Source of the DNA: Pampus argenteus
Lineage: Eukaryota; Chordata; Actinopteri; Scombriformes; Stromateidae
DNA: 64,000 bases
Assembly: GCA_036937835.1 (NCBI GenBank)
Contig: CM072871.1
Span: 4,207,001 to 4,271,000 of the forward strand
Reading direction: 5' to 3'
Below are positions 1 through 12,889 of the stretch, in pieces; positions within the stretch are counted from its first letter, which is position 1, and every line of letters begins with the position of its first letter. Position numbers and translations under genes: made by a program. The notes under the pieces were generated by a model, which worked only from the letters and a program-made list of their open reading frames with translations, ran no database searches and was not told the origin of the DNA.

Positions 1-6
1 GTGTTG

Positions 7-7
<1 letters not shown>

Positions 8-38
<31 letters not shown>
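8..38. repeat. (GT)n microsatellite
   Basis: An uninterrupted TG/GT dinucleotide run lies at the left edge of the window. Such alternating purine-pyrimidine tracts are very common in fish non-coding DNA. It probably varies in length between individuals. No function can be inferred. Confidence 0.97.
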
Positions 39-41
<3 letters not shown>

Positions 42-3000
42 CAACATGCACACGTTATCACATAGATGACAGCTCGTGTGAGAATGTCGTCTGATGACAG
101 CGTTGGTCTAATTGAACAGTTAATTAAGATGATAAACCCTCTCACAGTAATGTACTGTATAAACATTATAGCAGCTTGCTGTCTGACAAACACGTGTCTT
201 TATTGCTGCGGAGATGCAGTTTGTTTGGTTGCAGCTGCAGTTTCCCACGATGCACCCCGGTGTTCAAAGTGTCAATTTACCCACAGCCCTTCGACAGATA
301 CTGTGTGTGGAGTAACATAGCAACACATCACAACAACTACTGGCTCTGGCCTCCAGTTGTATGTCAAAAAGAGTCTTTTAAGGACATATTTGCAGTTACC
401 TGTGTAAATGTGTGTTTTCATTTTTCCAAAAAAAAGATCATATTACGGTTCTTTCTTCAGCGTTGTCTGAGGGAAAACATGAAAATAAGACGTCAGTAAT
501 CACTCAGCACTGTTGCATAATTCATTCTGCACCTCACAGCTTTGAGTCTACATGAGTTGTTGGATCTGGAGGCTGCTGCGTTGATATGGCACTTGTCCTT
601 GCCGTGAAATGATCCATCTGCAGGTATGTCTGTCTGCTTCACAGGCAACTTCTCACTGATTCTCTCCTCCACTCCCCAGATGAGCAAAAGCGCCTCATTT
701 ACTCAGGCTTCAAAGGCACTGCCTAACTTTTCTCCCATATGAATTTGCATCTCAGGGGGGGTCTGTCTTTCCCTTTGAATCCCAACCAAACAGGCTTTGA
801 TGACGTCTTTGTGTATTACATGAGTCAACTGCGTTCCGCTGAGGAAAATATGCATGCTCTGTGACAGAAAAAACGGGGAAAGAACGCAAACGTGGCATCA
901 TTCAAGTCTCTGTCAAAGAAACTGATGTCTTTGCACATTCTGCTGAATTATTTGCCGTGTAAGTGTATTATAAGCCATGTCAAACATCAGGTCTCACAAA
1001 TCCTCTCAGTGTGAACGTTCAACCCGAAGAAGAAAAAAAAAAACAGGAATTTTACAAAAATCTTCTTCTTATAATTGAATAATACGACTGCGTGTGATGT
1101 AGTTCAGCTCTTCTGCTCGTGTTAACCTCAAAGGTTATTACATAATTTCTAACCTGAAGTTGACAGTATTTGCTGTTTTTTTTATCAACCTATTCACATC
1201 TATAATTATTTGCAGCAACAAACAATACTCTTAATATCCCACATTGTATTGATTTTCATTAGCTTAGAAGCAACACAGCCGGTTACATGTAAAGATTCAT
1301 TCATTTTCAATAGATATAATGTTGATTGCGTATTATTATTATTATTATTATAATTAACCGGTGCTGGTGAAATCATTTTGCATTATCAATATACTGGGGC
1401 GCATAGACTTGATTGTCTATTCGCAAGAGAGAAGAGGAGTGGGTGAAAATTACAAACGAAGACACAATGTCGAATCATATTAGTTTTGAACAATAAAGTA
1501 AATATCAGGCAGTACACTCTTGGTAGTTGCTGTCTTCCTCACTATTTGTTTTCAGTCGAGCTCCTTATTGATTTAAAAATGAGTCGTTAAAAAAAAAAAA
1601 AATGTGATTCTCTCCTCGGTTTCATAGCTTTTTTTTTTTTTTTTTTTTTTTTTCAACGCTATATCTTGAATGTTTTAAAAAAAAAATGGTTTCGGGAAGT
1701 TGCATTGGTGAATTGGAAAGTAAATACCGCTCCAAAAGACGATCCGTCTATTCATAGCAATATATATTTTACCATATGTAGAACAGCCTCTGGTCTGCTG
1801 TGGAGTTTTCTTATTAACAACCAAAAGTTTTGTTCACATAGAGAGTTACTCATCAACAAGTACTGTGTGTATCCCTGAGGTCTAATTTATTGAATGCATT
1901 TCCTTCCTCATAAAACAAGTATTTTAAAGGGTAAGCCGTTTTTTTTATTTTTTTTACATTTTTTGTTTTTTTCTTGCTGTCAACAAATCTCACGTGCAGA
2001 GTTACACCATCATAAACTCATCATATTTAAAAGTATTGTCTATCTAGTCAAAGTTTGAAATACTATATTCCTCTGTGCTTTCACAAAGCAAGTCAAGAGG
2101 TTGCGTAGCGATCACGGGGAATAAAAGAACAGGCTTTGGACACTTGATTGCTGCTTTGGCTCTGCACATGAAATTTGTTGACAACAAGAAAAATATAGAA
2201 AATCACCAGCATTGTCCTTTAAATCGTCTTTGTTCAGGATATGTTTTCACCAGAAAAAATATTTTAAGGATAGAGCATTTTTCTTTTAATGGTCCAGCGA
2301 ATTTAATCTATACTTTTATTTCCTACAGAATCAATACACACTTCACCCCCACTGTACAGCTGACCAAGTCCATGCAAACCAGAAAACACTAATCCATTAG
2401 TTTGGTCTCAGACTGTCCTTAGAGGATCCCTTATGTACACGTAAGGTCTGACTTACGAGGCATTAGATGGTGTTTTGCCTGACTTGTTCTAAGCTAACAC
2501 ATACTCCACCTTCAGAAAGTGCAGGACTTATCTTCAGTTCACAAGTTCAAAAGAAAACAAAGAGTCAGACAGAGTCGTCTTCTTCACCAACCCTCCTGGT
2601 AGAGTAAGCTTCTGACACTGTCTACTTAAATCCAGACCAAAGAACAATTCATCCAGCTCAGTTTACAGCTGACCTCAGCTCCCACCTCACCAGCCTTTTC
2701 TTTCTCTTTATATATTTATCATATGTTACTGTTCTTACCTTATCTTACTGTTTCAGTGCCGTGATATTATATCCATTTACACACATGCATGCAGACGTGG
2801 CTCTCATCTCATCTCATGTTTTTAAGTGTTTTTTCTAGTAACACCAAGTTAACAGTTTATCAATAAGTTCGACCCGACTAATAACGTAAGAGCATTAAAG
2901 AATATATAAATATATATAAATATATATATACCCATCTGCTATATTCTTATAATAAGAGCATAACTGAGTTTTTTTTATATATATATATTTGAAGCATTTT

Positions 3001-3103
3001 AAGTATTGATTTCTTCAATATCTGCAACATTTATGTTTTGTCTGTTTGCTACAGTGTCGTCCACATATATATAAAACATCAAAAGGGTTTCCATACATAT
3101 ACT
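39..3103. other. AT-rich non-coding DNA, no gene seen
   Basis: No open frame here resembles a known protein; the longest are about 105 codons with no recognisable composition or motif. The stretch holds an ATT trinucleotide array at 1331-1352, a run of about 25 T at 1629-1653, and AT-rich low-complexity DNA with TATATA strings at about 2900-3075. The T run could be the poly(A) tail of a minus-strand retroposed copy, but nothing recognisable adjoins it. I read the block as intergenic or intronic. Confidence 0.7.
1331..1352. repeat. (ATT)n microsatellite
   Basis: A run of about seven TAT/ATT trinucleotide units in AT-rich DNA. It is a simple-sequence tract only. Confidence 0.9.
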
Positions 3104-3138
3104 ACTATACTATACTATACTATACTATACTATACTAA
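3104..3138. repeat. (TATAC)n pentanucleotide array
   Basis: Six perfect head-to-tail copies of the 5-bp unit TATAC lie at 3106-3135, with partial units on both sides. The perfect identity of the units suggests recent slippage. It is a candidate polymorphic marker with no coding potential. Confidence 0.95.
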
Positions 3139-5510
3139 TATACAATACACCTCATTGAAGCCACTGGGAACTAAACCTGGCACAACAACTCTTAATCACA
3201 GCTTTTATTATTTATAATCAAAATGTTGCAGAAAATGACGTTTATTCTAAAAGAAAAAAAAAAAGCTTTGAAACAGGATTTATGGATTTATTTAAGAGAT
3301 TACAAGACGCGTATAAGATGTTGTTTTTCTTTGATATTATGTTGGTGGTTGTGTATAAAAAAACTACTGCACCACTTACAGCACGTGTCCCCCAATGCTT
3401 TGGATCTGGGCTTTATCCACCTACAGCTATAGAAGATAATGAGTCAGACAGACTTCCATGAACAAGAGCAAAAAGTTCTTCTTTAATCACATTATTCACC
3501 AATTATGGACCATAAACCCTCTTAACTAGCAATTTACTAGGCGTACCACATTTATTAATGATGTCATATCCCGTGCCGTAAATGTCAAATCACAGTTTAA
3601 TGTGATTCTTTCAGGGAAAACAGAAAACAGGCCTGCATTTTATGTATTTTTTATTTTTTATTTACCGAATCACGGTTTGCATCATCCTGCGCACCAGAAA
3701 ATCAGTGAGTTTAACAGAAAGAAAATAATATTAGCTGTGTGTTTATACGCTTTGCAGGGCAGCTCTATTCAGAATCATCATGCAGAGATTATACTGTAGG
3801 TCAGATATTTCTCCAAAAGCTTAATGCAGCCATGCAAACAGCTCCGATTAAACGCCGCATGTTGCTCTGACCTTTCTTATCTGTAAGATAAAAGGTTTTA
3901 AAATGAGCTTCATACATTCTTTTTATTTCTAATAGATTCACAGTTAAAAAAATAAAATGGTGAATCTGAAAGGTTACTGAAATTCTTACCCTCGGACCCT
4001 GAAAAGCAAGTTGATTACACCTGATACTGTATGAAATAAAATGCCTTTTTTTCTGAGAAGCTGTCGAATGACCTTCAAAACTGTTTTAGATTTATGTTAA
4101 TTCAACACAAGAAGGTATTTAAAGATCAGTCCGAAGGCAGGAGAAAGGGAAACTCATTTTTCATCTTATTGTAAAGCTTCACCGCAGGTCATGCGAGTTG
4201 TCACTGAAAATGTGTCTCTCAACTTGACTTGAGCAGATGTACTATAAGTCTCTATAAGTTTCTGTATTGAACCCTGACTGAATGGAAATCAAATTAAACC
4301 TGAAAGCAGCAGGGTCAGTAATGTTTTCTATGGAACTTTTACGTGGATGTATTAGCAATAGGCAGCTCACATCTGTGCAGTTTGGTTTTGTAATTTTAGC
4401 TAAATAGCTCAGTTATGTTAAATGGGTTACATGCATGCTTGTCAATTGCTAACCGGTGCGCAGTTGCTGTGCTGTGAGTTTCTGTTTGTCAGTAGTTGCA
4501 GGTAAACATTACCATAGTTCTTATATTATATCATAAAATATGTAGTTTTCAGTCCGTATGGACTCGGTCACGTTTGGGGTTGCTGAGTGAGCTTATTACC
4601 GTCGCTGCTACATTGTGACAGCCCATTCTTATTTGTTTTGGTGTGTGCAAGCTGCTGTCAGTCCAATGACAAAGAAGCAGTGACAACACTGATGCAAAGT
4701 GATCGATGAAAAAACGCTGCACAAAACATGGCAGCAGTGACCATTTTCCACCAAAGAGCAGAAATCAACGACGGGACGAGAATTACGTTGAACATTTAAA
4801 ATACCACCACTTAAAACAGACGTCACATCCAAACTAAGACAATCGCTTCCATTTTAAAATGACGATGAGAGTGTTTTTGTTTTTTTTTTGCGTGTGAGAA
4901 ATACGGTTCTGTATCTCAAATTTTGAAATGTTTGGTATTCATGAAAAGTCCTAGTACGTCTTTATTTATTATGACTGTCATTTGGTTTTTTTCTTCGCTA
5001 GTTGACTTTGCAGACTTCTTCTTGGACTTCTGTAGGGATTTAGGAAAACGGGACTCCCTGCATTTCTATACCCTTGAGCGGAGTTGTCTGTCAATGGGCA
5101 CATCAGAGCTGTCACTCACGAGGCGCACCAGAGCATGAACTAGTAAGACATCTGAGATGTCACTGTTCCCTCTTTGACAACCAGATAGAGGATGCTCCTC
5201 CTAAAATCACTCTTATACACCATCAGGCCGCAGCTGTAGTCATCAATATTGTTATAACATACTGAGAAAAAATAATAAGTTGGACTTTTGATACATTTGA
5301 ATGTTAATTGTTTGCATACCTTCATTTTTTTGGTTTTTCTTAGTTTGTTTTTTTACTTTTTTATTGTTCTCAGCCTTTTACCAAAAGTTAGTAGGTGGGA
5401 GATATAGTTTATAATTCATATTGCATGAAGGCACACACTAGTGGGTAAAACCAACATTTATAACACAATTTGTAAAAATATATTTGACATTTTCCCCCCT
5501 CTTATCAAGG
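3139..5510. other. Non-coding DNA, no gene seen
   Basis: Only short frames without recognisable motifs are present. A few homopolymer T tracts occur (for example near 4870-4890 and 5325-5360). I see no RNA gene, terminal repeat or exon with convincing splice signals. Confidence 0.65.
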
Positions 5511-5551
5511 AGGGCGGCGCCCCAGCGCCCCCTATGGGCCGACCGCCGCTG
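5511..5551. repeat. Isolated GC-rich patch, possible old repeat fragment
   Basis: A stretch of about 40 bp of almost pure G+C stands in AT-rich flanks. It contains a short perfect hairpin, GGCGC (5516-5520) pairing with GCGCC (5525-5529) around a 4-base loop, followed by a GCCCCCT and CCGACCGCCGC segment. Such compact GC-rich pieces in fish DNA are often ends or cores of degraded interspersed repeats. I cannot name the family, and a binding-site cluster is an alternative. Confidence 0.35.
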
Positions 5552-8500
5552 ATTTCAACACACTCATCAAGGTGGAGACGGGCTGCGTCACTGTGAATCA
5601 CCCAACGGTATCGTCTTCCACAACTTTATGTCCACGTAAGCGTCATTAATGCTAGATGGAGTTGAGTGAATGAGAGTTTGTGAGTCTGTGTGAGTTTATG
5701 TGAAGTTCAGCCCAGCAGAAGGTTCCCTCGGTGTAATTCACTCCAAACACAACACCGGCACGCACGCCGTGACTTCAACGTAGATTTATTGGCTCTGATT
5801 TGATCGGTTATTCTCTCCTGATCAAGCTGAGGAGTCCGTTCCATCCGTCTCCCTTCACTCTTACTTCACTGCCAGTTTCAATTAAGAGTCATAATTACTT
5901 TTTTTCCCTGCTCAGTAAAATAAGTCCGTTCATGTTGATGAAAGATGACACTGCCAGTTGTTTCAGAATGTCTATTAAGTACACTCCAGAGGCCATTTAT
6001 TGTTTGCAACAAGGATAAAAACATTTAATAACAAGACATCAGTGGGATTGCATTTCACTTGTCATAAACATACTAAAAAAATAATCTGCACTGTATTCTC
6101 TCCAACAGTGTTTATGAGCTAGTTTGTTTGCTTTCTTTTTGCAGCATGATTAAGCTCCATATTACATCAAAAATCATAACGCAGACAAAGAAATTAGAAA
6201 GCTGCACTCCCATATGCAGAGCACGCAGAATGAAGAGTGGTTTTCCAGTCCTTGAAGTAGGCTTCAGCATATTATGATAGGCCGTTGGCTCCACGTTACC
6301 ACAGTTTGAACTCTCTGTTCTCAGTAGGGGTTGCACCATTGCCAGAAGCATCGTGGTGAACGGTGCAAACAGGATTCTTCCATTGATTAAGACTTTTTTA
6401 AGGAGGTATATAGTGAGTGTGAGCGTATTTGTAATGCCGGATGGGAGTTCCAGCTGCACGTTTGGAAAGAGGTAGATCTCTGGAGATTTTTCATCTGGCT
6501 CAAAGCGAAATATCCGAACATGTGAAATCAGGACAACAGCAGCTTGTAGTAAATATAAGTCAACTGCATAAACAGTAGAAAAATGTTCAGCCGAAGCTTA
6601 CACGTCGCTTTAAAATAAGTTTACTACTCATGAATAAATAACATTAACACGGTGTCAAATCTATTGATATCACTGAGAAATGTTTGGCATCCAAGCGATT
6701 AAAATGTTCCTGCCAACGCTTCACTTTCATACATTGCATGGTGGCATATAGAACAAATAGAAATGGTAACCTGAAGTGCTTTGGAGAAATGTTTTCGTGT
6801 CACTGGGGCTCAGTCTGTGAAGTTAAAAACAAATTCTCAAACAAACTCTTCAGCTCAAACTAAGGTCATTAAAAAGTGTTGCCTTTGCGCTCAGCTTAGA
6901 GGCAGAAAAATGCAGCATTCTTTTTTTTAGAAAGATGACTGCAGGGCCAAAACAGTTGTTTTTTTCTTTTTTGTTGTTGTTTTGAATTTGCTATGTTTGG
7001 CTTTCTTTAAAATGCTATGTGCATTCATGACAGACATGTAGCTGCACTTTGTAATAATGATTCGTGCTCTCGCATTCTTGCTTCATGATCAATTTCTTTT
7101 CTTTTTTTTTTGTCTCAGGCATCATATTTCTAAACATGAGCTGATGTGAACCTGGAAGTAACATTAATAATGTCTATGACATAGAATACCTTGCTATAAA
7201 AACAGTTATCCATGTACGGCACTACATATATTTATTATTTTAATGTCAGATGTCTGTAAAACATGGTTAAAGGTCCAAAACTTTAAAAAAAAAAATCCAT
7301 CCGCTGGTAGCCTTTGTTACTAATATAATTGCTAACATTTTTCCACGGGTTGTTGTTGTTGTTGTATTGTATTATATTTTAGATTCACATTATGTCATGC
7401 AAAGATAGAAACCAGTAGAGCCCCAGAATATAAATATAGACATGGAAATATGCATGATGTCCCTTAGGGTTCACACATTCACAACACATTCTGTTTACTA
7501 TGTGTACACAGTAACATTTATGTTTTATAATGCCGCTATAATTGTGAAGTTGCGCAACACTACTTCTAGAATATTAAGTACAATGCATATGGAAAGAAAT
7601 AAGGTGGTACTGTGTGGAGTATTTATCTTTGGTGATAATTTAATTATATCTACTATTAAATGGTCTCATTGGAAATGTTAATTTATTATCATTATTTCTT
7701 ACCTACAGATTTTATGGAAACATCTAGTCTGATATTGTATTTGTTGTATCTCATAGTGCTTTGATTTAACTTTACACAATAAATTGGGTGCTTAAATGCA
7801 GACTGTGAATCAGTCAGTGGAACCTGACTACAAGTTAAACTTAAATACTGTAATATAAATGTGCCCTTTTTTCAAACAGCAATTCACAGGCCATCTTACG
7901 GCATCTGTGGAATTTGATGACGGAGAAAGGTCTTTTTTTTTTATTGATATAGAGCATCGTGTGTCCTCCTTTCCTTGGGGCAGAGTTGACATAGGCCTGT
8001 GTGAATCATTAATCTGTTAGATTGGAACAGTCAGAACATTCGAAAGCCATGTCGCTTTCTCCCACAGTGTGATTCCTTTGATGAAACCGTTTCTTGGCAT
8101 CCAGAGGGGGCAAGAGAGGTTCTAACTTATGTTTTCAATTACCAGGATATTCCATTTCACAGTAGCATATTTCAGTGCTGCATCTGTCTGTACCATTTGC
8201 ATGAACATCTTCTAGTTTCATTTACGCAATCAGGCTCAGATCTGCAGGGATTCTTGGTCCCTACGTTATCGTGTCATCCATCTTCTAGCTAAAAACATAG
8301 TTGTCTTTTAATGTGGGGCTTTTTGTAGAGATTCATTACCTCTTTAATTTGGAATTCCTTAAGGTCTTTGTCAGTGCTAACTCTGTCATTGATTTAGGGA
8401 GAGCATAGATACTCCGGAAAGGAGCCTAACATTCAAGAGGTTTATGGTATCGCCTCAAGATCTGTCTCTATGCGTACACACCCGTAAAAAATAATTGGAC

Positions 8501-8809
8501 CAGTAGGTGCTAATAAAGTGCAAGGTAGTGAACCCTCCCACCTGAATAAAAACCAAGGTGTGTTTGTTAGAACACACAACCAATCTGAAGGTACAGATGC
8601 TTGAGGTACATTCACACACATACAGACACACACTAGCTGGCTGGCTTCTCACCAGTCTGTAGCTCTGTGGGTATGTTGCTATGTTGGTAGCCTAAACTAA
8701 TGATCCAACTGTAATGATTTGCGTCCTTCTTTTAGTTTTAATATTGCGCATATTTGTTGTTATTTAAAATTCAGTGCTCTTTCTTTCAAAAGGAGTCCGG
8801 CTTTCATTC
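5552..8809. other. Non-coding DNA, no gene seen
   Basis: The block holds short unremarkable frames (the longest about 115 codons on the minus strand at 6112-6459, with no known motif), several poly(T) tracts, and a short TTG tract near 7352-7364. No RNA gene or transposon end was recognised. Confidence 0.6.
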
Positions 8810-9474
8810 TACAGAAGTTGGAGCTAAGAAACCACTGACCCCCTTCAGATAGTGGTAACCCTTTTCTCTGAATACCCAACTGTCCAGCAGGGCTCAAACC
8901 TGATCAATGTCAGTGTCTGTCCTCCGAGTTTTGATAGTTCTCAAGTCTTCTTGGGTATAACACTACAAGCTTTGCAAACCTGGATTTGGGGATTTTCTGC
9001 TATTCTTCTCTGTAGATCCTCTCAGGCTCTGTCAGTTTGGATGAAAGTATAGGTGGACAGACACTTTTAGGTCTCTCCAGAGATGTTCAGTTGGGTTCAG
9101 AGTGACCATCAGGTTCTTGGTCACCTTCGTTATCAAAGCCGTTCTTCCTGGATTGCTCAGTTTGTCCATTTTGCTTGGACGGCCGGATCCCGGTTGTTCC
9201 AAGCTTCTTCCATTTAAGAATTTTGGAGGCCACTGTGCTCTTGGGAAACTTCAAATGCGGCAGAATTGTTTGTAGCCTTCCCCAGATCTGTGTCTCTGTA
9301 TTTTTGAGCTCTGCAGTCAGTATATAGACAGGTGTGTGCCTCATGTCCAATCAATTGAATGTAGAAACATCTCAAAGATGATCAAAAGTAAATGATTTTA
9401 GCATAAGGCTGCAACATAACAAAATGTGTATGTAAGTAAGTGAAAGGGTCTAAATACTTTCTGGATGAACTGTA
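8810..9474 (-). mobile_element. Internally deleted Tc1-like DNA transposon
   Basis: The right end carries the typical teleost Tc1-like terminal inverted repeat: a GGGTCTAAATACTTTCTGGATG-type segment at about 9447-9466, ending ...ACTG at 9472 and followed by a TA target duplication at 9473-9474. Inside this end is a CAACATAACAAAATGTG block (9411-9427) that sits next to the TIR in this family. The left end is tentative: a TACAG at 8810-8814 followed by a GACCCCCTTCA-like segment could be the diverged partner TIR. Transposase-like sequence reads leftward on the minus strand. The element is about 0.66 kb instead of the usual 1.3-1.6 kb, because most of the catalytic core is missing. It cannot move by itself. 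Confidence 0.85.
8941..9330 (-). pseudogene. Tc1-like transposase pseudogene (DNA-binding N-terminus fused to C-terminal tail)
   Basis: On the minus strand the upstream part encodes the helix-turn-helix DNA-binding region: a KFPKSTVAS-like segment (STVAS at 9225-9239) followed by ILKWKKLGTTG, which matches the paired-like HTH of Tc1 transposases. After a frameshift the reading continues as KVTKN.MVTL and passes directly, near 9098-9102, into NPTEHLWRDLK. That segment surrounds the third acidic residue (E) of the DDE catalytic triad. The region between, which in intact relatives holds both catalytic aspartates, is deleted. The remaining tail (an FAKLV..YPRRLE-like segment at about 8940-8985) contains stop codons. 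It is a dead copy with no likely product. Confidence 0.85.
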
Positions 9475-12400
9475 TGTACATTTCAGTGAGATACTCTGTG
9501 GAGGAGTCGGGACTATATAGTTTATCACATCCTGTCTAAAAAAAAAAAAAAAAACTTATTGATTCGTCTTGGCTGTAGGCCTATTGGGCCAGTCAGCTAA
9601 AAATGTACCCACAGCACAAACAGCAACCAGCTCATATTTCTTTCAAGCGTTCTTGTCTGCTGAGATGCAAAACGCCAATTTGCATTTTTCCACTGCCCAA
9701 GATGGTGTTGCTGGCCAAAGAGGCGTACGTGAGAGAGCTGGAAATAAAAATTGATGCCTGAGATGTTAAGCAGATTTCCAGTGTACCTTGTTATCTAAGC
9801 CAGTCCTAAAGCTAGTTCTGTCCCCAAATGATCTTCTTAGTGATTGACACGCACATTAATACTTAAAAATCCAACTTCCCTCTGCTGCTAGTGTACAGAC
9901 TTCAATGGTGTAATCCTCTACCGTTTGCTTATGTTGTCGTGGAGCATTAAGTCATCGGTGAGCTTCCCAGCATGTCACAGGATGGTCAATATCTCATTGG
10001 AATTTGGAGGACAATTCAGGGAATGCCAGACAAAGTGGGAATTGATGCTCCCACGTTGTGGCGGCTCATGTCAAGGTTTCTACAAAAAGCAATGATGGAT
10101 AGTACTTCAGCATGTCCTCAGTCACTGCACATGCTGACATGGATGTCATGACTCGGGTCTTGAAAGGAAGACTAGCTGGAGGTGCAGCCGAGATGTAGCC
10201 GCTGGCATTAAACTGCCGGATAAAGGAAGAGAGTGTGAACCTGCTCCTGGTATCAGAGTGGAAAGAAGCTGCTGAACCATGTGTTTAGTTCAGCCATTTC
10301 CTCCTCTGTATGCTTAAATCTTCCACTTCAGCAGTGTGGAACTGGCTCAAATAGTGTCTTGGCGTTGTTTCAAAAAGGTTTAACGGTTTAAAGGTTTATA
10401 CAACTTTGTTTAAAAGAATATATATATATAAACAAATCACAAGGCTAAAACACCCAACTTGTGTTGCAAAGACTTTTATACAGATAACAAAACAAGCAAG
10501 ACAAGACAGGTCATTCAGATGATGCTAGAAAGGTGCTAGAAAGGTGCTATCAAGCAGCTCCCAAGACTCAGCAGAAACACAACACAACATAACATACTCT
10601 ATATGTTGGGTGTATAAGAAGTACTTCAATAATGGAGAAATGTGCCAAACCACCTTTTCTGACTGGTTTAGAGACAGTAGTTAGTTTATTGATAGTGGTT
10701 AATATAGTTGTACTCTCATATTTCATGTATTTGACCAATTTAGCAAAAGTGCATAATGCGTTTTTAGATGATCAAATATGAATACAGGGTGGTCATGTCT
10801 CTATAGAGATGAGTTATAGATGAATAGAGATGAGAGGGATTGAAAGGCCTGTTGGAATACACAGTAGTATGCTGTGTGCAGACACAGCAGACTGGAGTTG
10901 TGCAGCTATGTATACTAATGCCACCGAGTTCCCAAATAAGACCAGTGGAGGACAGGCTGACCAAATCCTGAATCTTACTGCAAAAAAACAATGTTGTTAC
11001 ATGAATGTTGCATTGATTGTTGGGCTTGAATTGACGACTATCGGTGTCTTGGGTCACAACAGCCCCCTCCCTCATCACCTCACACACTTGTAGTCGTTTT
11101 TACTTGTCCACATAAATAAAAAAATAGGAGTGTGTTATTTTTCACAGCACTGCAGGGTCGACTGCAAATAAATCATTAACTAATTTAACAGGTTCCCCAT
11201 ATTTGCAGAGAGGTGGTTTATCTATTCACATGTGATAATAAAGAGTAACAGCCCATGATGAGCAACTGGCATCGCTGCTATTATCCTGCCTTCTTGTTCA
11301 TTTATAAACCTGCCCAGCAATTTTCCATCAGTTTGATGAGCCTTAAGCCTCTAGTTTATACGCCATCCAGGCATTATATATAACTTATGTACTTTAAAAT
11401 CACTTAGTAACAGGTAGCCGGCATATGTCGTTCTCATATGTTCTCGATGTTGTTTTTGATGGAAGTTATGATGTGGAAGTAATTTGTTGTCGGAGAGGAG
11501 ATTAGACTCCACTATTTGACAGGTGAATCAATGTGGACTCAGGACAACCCCCGACCCTCCTGCACCGTCTTCCCACACCTAACCATCTTCATTTTTAGTA
11601 TTTACCATTTATCTTCAGTCTGTCTATGGATTCCCGACAAGTCCATTAAGCAAGAGACGCCTTAATGGCTCTTTGCTGATGATGGAGAATCTCTTCTCTG
11701 ATGAGAAAGGTGAAAAAGACTCAAAGTGTAGCATCACTTTGACCTTTGGGTCTATATTCAGTCACAGAGATGGTTGGTTGAGCTGGATTGGCGTCATCAT
11801 TCTCCCAAATCCCCGAACTATCATACAGCAGCTGACTGAAGTTTGAAAAGATTTGAAGTTGTTCTGTTAATACTGTTTGAGAGAATAGAGTACAAAACTG
11901 CAGTTTTACACCAGCAAACAGAATCTGTGTTGGTCATTTCAGTTCTAAATCCTTCTGTCACCCTGACAGTAAGCTGCTTTGGCTTACCTAAAGATATTTT
12001 CCAAGATGTAATAAAAAAGATTCTATAGAGAGAAAAGCTGACACTATGACAATCCTTGGTAAGGACCATGAACTGGGCTAATAAATAAAGTAAAGATAGA
12101 AATGATAGGGTGAAAAAGTGAAAGAGAAACACGGGGATGAAAGAGAGAAAACAAAGGAAAACGCTGCATATGGACAAAGGAGGCCCGTGGCGGCTCGGCT
12201 GCGTACTCTCCACTAAAGATAACAACATCACCCCAGCTAGATTACAGGCTCCAGTGATGGGCTGTAGGCCCAGGCAGAGATTAACACAGGTCTTTCTGGG
12301 ACCTCGTCCCACTGCTAACACGTACAGAGTGAGATCTCTACAGGAGCACACAGTAGAAGCCAGACCGCCTGTCCAATGAAGACTAAATGATCAGGTAATC

Positions 12401-12889
12401 TGGTTTACACGGTCGCTAAACGGCAAAGAGCTCCGTCGTGGTTGATAGCTGCCAAAGGTTACCCCTGCTGCGCCCCATTATAATATGAAACCATGGAGAT
12501 AAAATGAATCAGTTAGGCTCACATGCACAGGACAGAATACAAATGATTGATAAGATATAGACAATGTACCGATAAAGGAAAATCAAACAGTAGCCAGTTG
12601 AGCCTCTACTGTATATCCATATATACGCATAAATAAAAATGCTTCATCATAAACTACTCTGATCTAATATAGAATAAACAAAATCAGAGGAAAGAAGAAA
12701 GTCAAAGGTCAAAGGTTGTGTTAACACAAACTTTATTTATGGAGAGAAGACCTTATTTTCTAGCAAAGGTTCATCATGAACACACATTTGTCTCATGAAA
12801 ATGATCCATTTCAAATGTCGGGAAATATCTCAACCTCGGCATGAGTTAAAATGGCGTAACTGTAGCGGTATCAAACACATTACACTTAC
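9475..12889. other. Non-coding DNA, no gene seen
   Basis: Open frames overlap on both strands at 10764-11093, and a 176-codon hydrophobic minus-strand frame lies at 11821-12351. Neither has a recognisable domain. A poly(A) run occurs at about 9539-9554, and a perfect 11-bp tandem duplication lies at 10524-10545. I see no RNA gene or transposon end. Confidence 0.55.
10524..10545. repeat. 11-bp tandem duplication
   Basis: Two perfect adjacent copies of GCTAGAAAGGT are followed by a partial third (GCTA). This is consistent with a small slippage duplication. Confidence 0.85.

Noticed and set aside
1629..1653. Run of about 25 T as the tail of a processed pseudogene on the minus strand
   Set aside because: No gene-like sequence, target duplication or SINE body adjoins it on either side.
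3104..3138. CRISPR-like direct repeats
   Set aside because: The repeat unit is only 5 bp with no spacers. It is a microsatellite, and the window is vertebrate DNA.
10764..11093. Open frames on both strands over about 320 bp
   Set aside because: Antiparallel frames often mirror each other when stop codons are locally sparse. Neither peptide has a known motif or a plausible exon boundary.
11821..12351. 176-codon minus-strand open frame, the second longest in the window
   Set aside because: It consists largely of translated T-rich sequence, giving Phe/Leu/Ser-rich runs. There is no recognisable domain, and an overlapping plus-strand frame covers the same DNA.
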